In this document: in pieces, positions 7,834 to 15,126 of the stretch
Position numbering within the stretch: position 1 is the first letter of the stretch
How the letters are laid out: every line of letters begins with the position of its first letter
Source of the DNA: Actinomycetota bacterium
Lineage (GTDB): Bacteria > Actinomycetota > Actinomycetes > Mycobacteriales > HKI-0501
DNA length: 35,269 nt
Direction of reading: 5' to 3'
Assembly: GCA_030840805.1 (NCBI GenBank)
Contig: JAVEDU010000078.1
Coordinates: 1-35,269 of the forward strand
Position numbers and translations under genes: made by a program
The notes under the pieces: model-generated
Database searches by the model: none
What the model was told of the DNA's origin: nothing
Seen by the model: the letters and a program-made list of their open reading frames with translations, nothing else

Positions 7834-9386
7834 TGCTGCTCCATCCGAAGGTCCCCGACCGCCTTGCAGCGGATCCGGGTGGCATTGCCGGGAAGGTAGG
7901 GGATCGGCACCTCGTCGAAGTCCGCGACCGCGACCGTCGACGGGTCCGCGCCGGCGGCGACGGCCCGGTCGACCGCCTCCTGCCGGGCCTCGTCGACCAC
8001 TGTGTCCCGGGCGCCGGGGGCGATCGAATAGATCCGGTCCACGACACCGCCGACCTGGGCGATCGCCGCGCCGATGGCGTTGGCCACCGCGAAGTGCTCC
8101 GGCCGGTGCACGGTGCCGCAGCCGGGCAGCTCGTCCGGCAGCAGGATCGACCCGCCGCCGACCGCCACCACGGGGAGAGGCTCGCTGGAGGTGCGCATCC
8201 GCTCGACCGCGTCGGCGACATCGGCGCCGATCCGCTCCAGCGCGGCCGCGACGAACGCGGGGTCGAGATCGGCGACCCGGGAGCGGTCGCCGATGTCGGC
8301 CCGGCCGGAGGCCACCGCCACGTCGGTGGCGGTCAGCGTGTCGCCGCCGAAGACGCGGGCCAGCTCGGTCAGCCGGTACCCGACGGAGTCCGGGCCGACC
8401 GTGACGCCGCCGGCGGTGGCCCGGACCAGGCTGCCGCCGCCGATGCCGATGCTCAGCACGTCCGGCATCCGGAAGTTGGTCCGGATGCCGGCGACCGTGA
8501 CCTCGGTGGTGGCCTCGCGGGGGAAGCCGTTGGTCAGCACGCCCACGTCGCTGGTGGTGCCGCCGACGTCGACCACCGCGCAGGTCTGGAACCCGGAGAG
8601 GATCGCCGCTCCGCGCATCGAGTTGGTCGGGCCGGAGGCGAACGTCGACACCGGGTACCGGCGGGCGTAGTCGACGTCCATCAGCGTGCCGTCGTTCTGG
8701 CTCAGGTACAGCGGGGCGGCGATGCCGTGCCCGGCGACCGAGTCGGCCAGGCCGTCCACGATCGTGGTCGCGAGCTCGCGCAGCGCCGCGTTGATGATCG
8801 TCGCGTTCTCCCGCTCGAGCAGCCCGATCCGGCCGATCTCGTGCGACAGCGAGATCGCCACGTCCGGGCCCAGCTCCTCGGTGAGGATCTCCGCGGCCCG
8901 CAGCTCGAACTCGGCGTTGACCGGCGAGAAGACCGAGGAGATGGCGACCGTGCGTACCCCGTGGGCGATCATGTCGCCGGCGTGCCGGCGCAGCTCGTCC
9001 TCGTCCAGCTCGGTGATGTGCCGTCCGTCGAACTCGTGGCCGCCGTGCGCAAGGTACGCGCGGCCGGCGATCGCGTCCACCAGCCGCGACGGCCAGTCCA
9101 CCATCGGCGGCAGCGAGCTCGTGGCCGGCAGCCCGAGGCGCAGCGCGGCCGTCGGCGCGAGCCGCCGGGCCTCGATGAGGGCGTTGACGAAGTGGGTGGT
9201 GCCGATCATCACCGCGCCGACCCCGGCAGGGTCGAACGGGCGCTGCGCCTGCAGGCTGTCCAGGGCCGTGACGATCCCGGACGTGACGTCCTGGGTCGTG
9301 GCGGCCTTGGCCCCGGCCAGCACGGTGGTGCCGTCCACGAGGACTGCGTCGGTGTTCGTGCCACCGACGTCGATACCGATACGCAT
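7830..9386 (-). CDS. Hydantoinase/oxoprolinase family protein (HyuA-type)
   Basis: ATP-dependent hydantoinase/oxoprolinase A subunit, 518 aa. The N-terminus IDVGGTNTDAVL is the Hydant_A_N phosphate-binding motif. GTTHFVNALIEA, VVDVGGTTSDVGVL and VAVGGGSILLPDEL follow, the signature of the actin-like ATPase fold. The ATG at 9386 begins the conserved domain directly and has GGAG upstream. Family members open hydantoin, 5-oxoproline or N-methylhydantoin rings using ATP. No HyuB-type partner is present in the window; the DUF917 gene is coupled to it instead. The 112 bp gap after the racemase gene holds no recognisable element. The substrate is unassigned. Confidence 0.93.
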   Translation of the reverse strand: MRIGIDVGGTNTDAVLVDGTTVLAGAKAATTQDVTSGIVTALDSLQAQRPFDPAGVGAVMIGTTHFVNALIEARRLAPTAALRLGLPATSSLPPMVDWPSRLVDAIAGRAYLAHGGHEFDGRHITELDEDELRRHAGDMIAHGVRTVAISSVFSPVNAEFELRAAEILTEELGPDVAISLSHEIGRIGLLERENATIINAALRELATTIVDGLADSVAGHGIAAPLYLSQNDGTLMDVDYARRYPVSTFASGPTNSMRGAAILSGFQTCAVVDVGGTTSDVGVLTNGFPREATTEVTVAGIRTNFRMPDVLSIGIGGGSLVRATAGGVTVGPDSVGYRLTELARVFGGDTLTATDVAVASGRADIGDRSRVADLDPAFVAAALERIGADVADAVERMRTSSEPLPVVAVGGGSILLPDELPGCGTVHRPEHFAVANAIGAAIAQVGGVVDRIYSIAPGARDTVVDEARQEAVDRAVAAGADPSTVAVADFDEVPIPYLPGNATRIRCKAVGDLRMEQQ

Positions 9387-9498
9387 GCTGCGCGATCTCC
9401 GATTCGTGGGGTCAGACGGGGGGCGCCGCGCCGGGGCGGGCGCACGGCCCGGGTGGCGCACCGATCGGCACGCCGCCCGAGGGCCGATGGGCACGGGC

Positions 9499-10218
9499 TC
9501 AGATGTTGCGTTCCTTGGCCGGCGGCGGCATGTAGGTGGCCCGGCTCGGCCGCACGCCGAGGCGCACCTGCGACTGGAGCCAGAGCAGCGCGGCTCCGGT
9601 CGGGTCGACGACCGGGACGTACACGTCGTCCGCCTCGAGCCGGCGCTGGAGCTCGGCCGCGACGCCGATCATGCCGGTGCAGCCGAGAACGATGACGTCG
9701 GCCTCGCCGGCGTCCACGGCGGCGCGGGCCTCCCGGTGCAGCCGGGTGAGCAGCTCGTCCGGCTCCTCCAGGGACAGCACGGGGATGTCGACCACCCGCA
9801 CCGACCGGCACCGGTCCGTGAGGCCGTATCGGCGGGTCAGGCTGCGGATCATCGGAACGACGTTCTGCAGCACGGTGACGATGCCGACGTGCTCGCCGAG
9901 GGAGAGCGCGGTGAGCATGGCCGGCTCGAAGCCTCCGACCACGGGGATGTCGACGATCTCGCGGGCCGCGTGCACGGCCGGGTCACCGAAGCAGGTGATG
10001 AAGACGCCGTCCGCGCCGTTCTCGGCGGCGAGCTTGACCTGCTCGAGGATGCCGGGGCCGGCCAGGGCCTCGTCGTACTCGGACTCGATGGACGCGGTGC
10101 CGCGGGTGATCCGCACGACGTCGATCTCCACCCCGGGGCCGGCCCAGGCGGCGACCTCCTTGCGGACGTTCTCCGCGAAGTCCTCGCCGATGAGCGGGCT
10201 GACGACCGTGAGCTTCAT
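9499..10218 (-). CDS. Aspartate/glutamate/hydantoin racemase family protein
   Basis: Cofactor-independent racemase of the Asp/Glu/hydantoin superfamily, 239 aa. The catalytic cysteine pair is visible: Cys76 in VFITCFGDP and Cys180 in VIVLGCTGMIG, each at the end of a beta strand in a two-lobed fold. The ATG at 10218 is chosen because GGAGG lies 6 bases upstream; a TTG at 10224 is in frame. It opens the leftward operon with hydantoinase and DUF917 and would interconvert enantiomers of a 5-substituted hydantoin or related acid so both can be degraded. A maleate-isomerase-like activity is an alternative within the same superfamily. Confidence 0.9.
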   Translation of the reverse strand: MKLTVVSPLIGEDFAENVRKEVAAWAGPGVEIDVVRITRGTASIESEYDEALAGPGILEQVKLAAENGADGVFITCFGDPAVHAAREIVDIPVVGGFEPAMLTALSLGEHVGIVTVLQNVVPMIRSLTRRYGLTDRCRSVRVVDIPVLSLEEPDELLTRLHREARAAVDAGEADVIVLGCTGMIGVAAELQRRLEADDVYVPVVDPTGAALLWLQSQVRLGVRPSRATYMPPPAKERNI

Positions 10219-10484
10219 GTGCAACCTCCAGTGACGGACCTGTGGTCATCTTGCGTCACGGAGGTCGAGCGACGAAGGTGCCGATTGCCCTGGATCGCCT
10301 TCCGTGAGTGCGACTTGCACAGGCTGGCCCGCCCTCGGCACAGGCAGCAGGCCCAGCCAGCGGACCTCCCGGGGCAGCCGCTCGAATGTCACACCGCTCC
10401 GGCCGTCCCACGCGCGCCAGCCACATCGCGGCCGGACGACGTGCCGAGCCCGCCGGCGGAGGCGTTCCGGCGGTGGTTCCCGGG

Positions 10485-12218
10485 CTACCGCGGGCGGCTC
10501 CCCGGCTGACCCAGCGGTCCCGTCGCCGGGGTGAGCCGCCCGCCGGACAGCCAGCCCGTGCCGCCGTGGTCGTGCCCTGCCGCCGCCGGGAGGAACGACA
10601 CCTGGGCGGCCGCGTACAGCAGGGTCGGGCCGTCCGGTGGCCCGTGCCGGACGGCCCGCCACGCGCGGTATCCCGCCGCGGACGGTGCCTCGCCGGGGAA
10701 CGCGCCGGCGAGGGCGGCGACGTACTGCTGGGCCGGGAGGCCGTACGGGTCGAAGCCGAGCGCCACGACCGCTCCCGAGCTGTATTCGAGCAGGCGGCCG
10801 GCGGCGAGCCAGGGCGCGAGGTACACGCCGCCGGGCGGCACCGTCCCCGCGAGCAGGCGCCGCAGCGCCGCGTCGGCGCCGTCCCAGCCCGCCACGACGA
10901 CGTCGGCGCCGCCGGTCCCGGGCCGGAGGCCGTGCGCGGCCGCGGCGGCCCGGACGACGCCGGCGGCGGCCCGCGAGCGCGGCGACGCGTCGGCGGTGAC
11001 CCGCAGCGCCCGGATGCCGCGGCCCGCAAGGAACGCCACCGTCCGGCGCAGCGCGGCGGCGTCGCCCGCCGCGAGCCGGTCGGCGGGGCACGACGTCACC
11101 GGCGCGCTGCTCCCGGCCAGCAGCGCGCCCAGCGCGGCGCTCGCACACTCCGGCCCGTCCGGCCCGGTGAGGGACGGCCCGGGCGTGCCACCGGTGTCGA
11201 CGCGCACCGCGGCGCGTACACCGGGGTGGCCGACCCAGAGCCGGGAGCGGCCGGGCGGCAGCGTGACGACCGCCCAGCCGCCGTGGGTCCCGGCGCGAGC
11301 CCCCGCCGGTACGGACCCGGTGGGGGACAGTCCCACCGTGAGGGTGTGCATCGCGTGCACCCCCACGTGGACGAGGTTCGACCCGGGGCGCTGCGGGAAG
11401 ACCGCGACCGGCACCGTCTCGTCCCCCAGCCGTACCGTGCGGAGCAGTGGCACCCCCGTCGCCGGGGGCGGCGGCGGGAGCGGCAGGCCCGCGAGCGCGG
11501 AGCCGGCCGCGGTCGCCGCGGCGAGGACGGCCAGACCCAGCCGGCTCGCGGCGCGCGGGCGGCGGCGCCGCCACACCGCGGCGCCCGCGGCGGCCGCGAG
11601 CACGAGCAGCGACGCCTTCCCGAGCACGACACGGCCGAACCCGGACCCGGTGCTGGCGGCGTCCGGTCGCAGCCCGTCCAGCCACACCGCGGCGAGACCG
11701 GTGACGAGGACCGTCACCACCGCACCGACGGCCGCGGGCGCGAGCCGCCGCAGGGTCCCGCCGCGCCTGCCACGGCCGGCGGACGCGACCAGCACCGCGG
11801 CCCCGAGCCACACCACCGCCGCGGCCGTGTGCGCCACGGCGACGAGCCGCCCCGCGGTCCCCGTGCCGGCCGTCGTCTGGCACGCGAGCACGGCGGTCAG
11901 TACCGCGCCGCAGACGACGGCGAGCCTGTCCCGCGCCGGGCCGAGCGCGGCGCCCACCACCAGCAGGCCCTGCAGGGCGGCGAGCGTGGGGGTCGTGCCG
12001 CGGACGGGCACGGCCAGCAGCGTGCCCGCGCAGGCGGCCGCCGCGGCTCCGAGCACCGCCCGGTCGAGGCCGGGCCGCGGTGGCCCGGCCGGCGACCGGA
12101 GCAGCGGCCGGAGCAGTGCCGCTCCCGCCACCGCCCCACTCGCCGACACGACGACGGCCCGGAGCGCCGCGGGACCCCACGCGCCGACGGTGCCGGCCAG
12201 GTCGGCGAACCCGGACAC
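10485..12218 (-). CDS. CopD-like multi-pass membrane protein with extracytoplasmic domain
   Basis: Membrane protein, 577 aa. The first 250 residues contain about eight hydrophobic segments, including VAHTAAAVVWLGAAV, which matches the CopD copper-transport consensus. The rest is a soluble domain with alternating beta/alpha pattern (ADVVVAGWDGADAALRRLL, GVYLAPWLAAGRLLEYSS) reminiscent of a type I periplasmic binding protein, ending in a tail with HDHGG. The start is the GTG at 12218, 7 bp after the SBP56-like stop, so the two form one operon. The copper role rests on the CopD half only; the function of the C-terminal domain is unknown to me. Confidence 0.75.
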   Translation of the reverse strand: MSGFADLAGTVGAWGPAALRAVVVSASGAVAGAALLRPLLRSPAGPPRPGLDRAVLGAAAAACAGTLLAVPVRGTTPTLAALQGLLVVGAALGPARDRLAVVCGAVLTAVLACQTTAGTGTAGRLVAVAHTAAAVVWLGAAVLVASAGRGRRGGTLRRLAPAAVGAVVTVLVTGLAAVWLDGLRPDAASTGSGFGRVVLGKASLLVLAAAAGAAVWRRRRPRAASRLGLAVLAAATAAGSALAGLPLPPPPPATGVPLLRTVRLGDETVPVAVFPQRPGSNLVHVGVHAMHTLTVGLSPTGSVPAGARAGTHGGWAVVTLPPGRSRLWVGHPGVRAAVRVDTGGTPGPSLTGPDGPECASAALGALLAGSSAPVTSCPADRLAAGDAAALRRTVAFLAGRGIRALRVTADASPRSRAAAGVVRAAAAAHGLRPGTGGADVVVAGWDGADAALRRLLAGTVPPGGVYLAPWLAAGRLLEYSSGAVVALGFDPYGLPAQQYVAALAGAFPGEAPSAAGYRAWRAVRHGPPDGPTLLYAAAQVSFLPAAAGHDHGGTGWLSGGRLTPATGPLGQPGSRPR

Positions 12219-12225
12219 GATCCCG

Positions 12226-14046
12226 CTACCGAATGTCCGCGTCGGCGACGACGAACAGTTGCGAGTGCGGCTTCGCCGGACCCGCGGCCCCGTGCGGCCA
12301 CACCGTCCGGTCGAAGTCGACGCACGGCGTGCCCTTCTGCTCGTCGCGGAACGTCGGGTCGAGCGTCAGCGCCCCGCCCCGTCCCACGTCCACCACGCAG
12401 ACGCGGTGGTCGCCGTCGAGCCCCGTCCGCGCGACGAAGTAGTCGGCGTACGACAGGCGCCGCACGTCCGTGGTCTCGTGGAAGTACCCGTCGGCGCCAC
12501 GCGCGAAGTTGTCGAGCGTGCCCCAGTGCGGCCCGCCGCTCGTCGTGTCGTGCACCGGCAGCACGCTCGCGACCGCCGGGCAGTCCGCCTCGTTCCCGCC
12601 GCCGTAGATCTCGTCGGCGGTGTCGATCGAGCAGGCGGGCGTGGACCCGGAGGCGAGCAGCTTCCGGATGTCCAGCGCGTACACCATCTTCGGGGACCCG
12701 GGGTCGGCCGGACCCGTCACGCCCGGCTTGCGGCCGATGACCGCGTGGTACAGGTACCGGTCGTCCAGGCTCGTCTGCACCCAGCCGCCGCCGTCGCAGC
12801 CCGCGAGCTCGGTGCCGGTGGGGTCCAGCCGCCGGGCCGCGGTCGAGTCGTCGAAGACCTCGCGCCACCGCGGGTGCGCCGCGGTGAGGTCGGGCGTGTA
12901 GTAGATCGCGCCGCCGCACATCGTCGCGGCGAACGCGCCCCGGTGCCGCGGCAGGTTGGTCACGGTGGTCTCCATGACGGCCTGCGGTTCCTCGTGCGCC
13001 GGGTTCGCCTCGACCCGGGGGCCGTCCGGCAGCGTGGCCACCGACGTCAGCCGGGGAGTGTTCCGGTGGGTGATGTCCCAGATCCGGACGGTGTTGCGGG
13101 TGACGTACGGGCTGGGCGGCTTCACCGGGTCGAGGATGATGTCGCGCGGCTCGGCGTAGTCGCTGGTGACCATCCGGTCCAGGTCCTCGCGCACCTGGAT
13201 GCCGTGCGGGTTCGCGCACGTCGGCACCCCGACCGCCGGGATCGAGACGCACTTCACCGGGTCCTCCGCGGTGGCCTGCGCGGCGGGCACCTGGGACAGC
13301 ACCGTCCCGGTCGGTCCGAGCCGGACGACCTCGCCCGGGGTGCCCCCGTACCCGTTGCCGAGCCGGACCTGCCCGTCGGAGTACGTGCACGCACCGGGGA
13401 GGACGGGGCCGCCCATGTACGTGCCGTACGCCGTGCCGTCGCGCAGCACCCAGAACGCGTCGGGGATCGAGCCGCACGCCGTGTCGGTGGGCAGCGTGAC
13501 GCCGGACAGCCGGAGCAGCGGCAGCGCGGACGTGTCGAGGACGTACGTGAAGCTGGAGAAGAGCCCGCCCGCGTAGATGCGGTCACCGCGGTGCCAGAGG
13601 TACTGCATGTGGTGCGGTTCGTTCTCCGGTACCGGGCCGAGCGTCACGGTGTTCACCACGCGGCCGTACGTGGGGGAGCCGCGGTCCGCGTCGATCACCG
13701 CGAAGAAGTCCTGGCCCGGCAGGACCGCGGCGGGCTCGGGCAACGGCAGCGGTGCCGCGAGCGCGTCGCCGGTGGTGTCGGCGGCGTTCCGATCGCCCGC
13801 CCACACGACGAGGTACTCCTTGCGGGCGTGCCCGGCCGTGCCCGCGGACCGGGCGCCGGGCGTGTCGACGAGGTGGTTCGTCGCCGTGAACACCGTCCCG
13901 GCGGTGCTGTGCACGGCCGACGTCACGACGGCGACTAGTTCGACGGGGCTCGCGGCGGTGGCCGGGCCGGCGGAGCCCGGCACCACGGCGAGGACGAGCG
14001 CGACCAGGCCGGCGAGTGCGCCGGCGGGGCGCGGGGACACCGACAT
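12226..14046 (-). CDS. Secreted SBP56/methanethiol-oxidase-like beta-propeller protein
   Basis: 606 aa with a Sec-type signal peptide (hydrophobic residues 10-25, likely cut near ATAAS). The body resembles the SBP56/SELENBP1 family: EPHHMQYLWHRGDRIYAGGL (His145, His146), NPHGIQV (His281), SDYAEP, SLDDRYLYHAV, and a C-terminus with GALTLDPTF and GPAKPHSQLFV (His594) that parallels GGLKLNPNF and GPALAHELRY of the animal protein. The family's CSSC motif is absent. Bacterial members are Cu-dependent methanethiol oxidases (established for Hyphomicrobium), which fits the downstream CopD-like gene. Identification is from motif order, so a divergent non-enzymatic propeller is possible. Confidence 0.72.
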   Translation of the reverse strand: MSVSPRPAGALAGLVALVLAVVPGSAGPATAASPVELVAVVTSAVHSTAGTVFTATNHLVDTPGARSAGTAGHARKEYLVVWAGDRNAADTTGDALAAPLPLPEPAAVLPGQDFFAVIDADRGSPTYGRVVNTVTLGPVPENEPHHMQYLWHRGDRIYAGGLFSSFTYVLDTSALPLLRLSGVTLPTDTACGSIPDAFWVLRDGTAYGTYMGGPVLPGACTYSDGQVRLGNGYGGTPGEVVRLGPTGTVLSQVPAAQATAEDPVKCVSIPAVGVPTCANPHGIQVREDLDRMVTSDYAEPRDIILDPVKPPSPYVTRNTVRIWDITHRNTPRLTSVATLPDGPRVEANPAHEEPQAVMETTVTNLPRHRGAFAATMCGGAIYYTPDLTAAHPRWREVFDDSTAARRLDPTGTELAGCDGGGWVQTSLDDRYLYHAVIGRKPGVTGPADPGSPKMVYALDIRKLLASGSTPACSIDTADEIYGGGNEADCPAVASVLPVHDTTSGGPHWGTLDNFARGADGYFHETTDVRRLSYADYFVARTGLDGDHRVCVVDVGRGGALTLDPTFRDEQKGTPCVDFDRTVWPHGAAGPAKPHSQLFVVADADIR

Positions 14047-14250
14047 CGGGGTCTCCTGGGGAGGACGGCCGGGCGCCGCGACACGGGCCCGGCGACGGGA
14101 CTGTCGAGGGTGAGGACGCCCGCGGTGGACCGCGGGCCGGGGCGCGTCAGGAACAGACCGTCGCCGGACACCACTCGTCGAAGGCGTACTGGCGGCGCGT
14201 CGGCCAGAACGGCTCGAGGACGCGCAGACCCGGACCCATGGGGCATGGGT

Positions 14251-14572
14251 CTACCGCCTCGCGGACCCGGACACAAGGGTTGTCGCGGGACGGATCACCA
14301 CCGCACCAGCTTGCTCCACGCGGTCGACGTCGAACTCCGCCGAGGTACCCGTACCGGCCGTGTGCCCGCACCGCGTCGAGCCGATCTCCGCGTCCGCCTC
14401 GAGGTGGCACCGCTCGCCCCGCCTCGTGCGGCCGGATCGGCACGCCCCGACTCTCCCGCTCCTGCGCATACCGCAGCGCGTGCTCGAGCGCTGCCGCCCG
14501 GGCCGCACCGGGGACCGGACGGGCCGGCGGTCGGTCGAGCAGATGAAGACGACGTACCGGTACAGGTTCCGG
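14251..14572 (-). pseudogene. Probable decayed small gene, broken reading frames
   Basis: No intact gene is supported between 14047 and 14710. In the minus strand, protein-like sequence with G/C-rich third positions jumps between frames: NLYRYVVFICSTDR (about 14530-14572), then ALEHALRYAQERESRG and VPIRPHEAG in another frame, then AEFDVDRVEQAGAVVIRP ending at TAG 14251 in the first frame. At least two frame changes are needed to read it through. I do not recognise the family. Either a gene in decay or sequence indels; chance is not excluded. An ATG at 14469 would give a 72-aa open frame from the last part. Confidence 0.35.
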
Positions 14573-14710
14573 GTGGACCGGTCTGAGGTCGCCCGCCGCC
14601 GAGGAGGCGGACCTCGACGAGCTCGGGGAGGAGGACCGGTGACCGGGGGTTCCCCGGGCAACCGCGAGGGAACATCCAGGGAGCCGAAGACCGGTTCCGC
14701 ACCCAAAGGA

Positions 14711-14740
14711 GAAGCCCCAGGTCGTCTGACCTGGGGCTTC
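14711..14740 (-). terminator. Intrinsic terminator of Gly-Cys-Val tRNA operon
   Basis: A perfect 13-bp stem, GAAGCCCCAGGTC paired with GACCTGGGGCTTC around a 4-base loop, begins 5 bases after the end of tRNA-Val. On the minus strand it is followed by a pyrimidine-rich CTCCTTT run, as expected for a rho-independent terminator. Confidence 0.85.
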
Positions 14741-14745
14741 TTCGG

Positions 14746-14817
14746 TGGGCGATACTGGGATTGAACCAGTGACCTCTTCCGTGTCAAGGAAGCGCTCTCC
14801 CACTGAGCTAATCGCCC
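14746..14817 (-). tRNA. tRNA-Val (GAC anticodon)
   Basis: Cloverleaf of 72 nt: acceptor GGGCGAT paired with ATCGCCC plus discriminator A, D arm TAGCTCAGTGGGAGAG, anticodon stem CTTCC/GGAAG with loop TTGACAC (anticodon GAC), T arm with GGTTCAATCC. CCA is not encoded. Last gene of the leftward tRNA operon, 15 bp after tRNA-Cys. Confidence 0.96.
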
Positions 14818-14832
14818 TGGCTGTGGGTTCCG

Positions 14833-14903
14833 AGGTGGAGACGGGATTTGAACCCGTGTAGACGGCTTTGCAGGCCGTTGCCTCGCCTCTCGGCCACTCC
14901 ACC
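14833..14903 (-). tRNA. tRNA-Cys (GCA anticodon)
   Basis: Cloverleaf of 71 nt: acceptor GGTGGAG/CTCCACC, anticodon stem ACGGC/GCCGT with loop CTGCAAA (anticodon GCA), T arm with GGTTCAAATCC, and U73 as discriminator, an identity element of tRNA-Cys. CCA is not encoded. Middle gene of the operon. Confidence 0.96.
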
Positions 14904-14930
14904 GGAGTGAGGCCCGGAAAGACCTCTCCG

Positions 14931-15003
14931 AGCGGACGACCGGGTTCGAACCGGCGACCTCAACCTTGGCAAGGTTGCGCTCTACCAACTGAGCTACGTC
15001 CGC
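14931..15003 (-). tRNA. tRNA-Gly (GCC anticodon)
   Basis: Cloverleaf of 73 nt: acceptor GCGGACG/CGTCCGC, D arm TAGCTCAGTTGGTAGAG, anticodon stem CAACC/GGTTG with loop TTGCCAA (anticodon GCC), T arm GGTTCGAACC, discriminator U. CCA is not encoded. First gene of the operon, about 33 bases downstream of the -10 box. Confidence 0.96.
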
Positions 15004-15035
15004 ACTTCGCGCCGCATCTCTGCGGTGCGGAATGA

Positions 15036-15065
15036 ACTCTATCCGAGCCGGTCGCCATGGTTCAA
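15036..15065 (-). promoter_or_regulatory. Promoter of tRNA operon
   Basis: On the minus strand TTGAAC (15060-15065) and TAGAGT (15036-15041) are separated by 18 bp, a good housekeeping-sigma match placed so that transcription would begin around 15029, some 26 bases before tRNA-Gly. Confidence 0.65.
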
Positions 15066-15126
15066 ACCAGGGGGGTACCCGGGGTGTCGGAAGGGTGATC
15101 GCGGGCGGGTCGGCGAGCATGGTCCG

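Noticed and set aside
10531-13938. A very long plus-strand open frame opposite the CopD-like and SBP56-like genes
   Set aside because: Translation is compositionally biased, while the minus-strand frames have a signal peptide, membrane helices and family motifs.
14543-14764. Plus-strand open frame starting MKTTYRYRFRVDR
   Set aside because: It becomes Gly/Arg-rich and runs through the terminator into the tRNA; no ribosome site and no recognisable protein.
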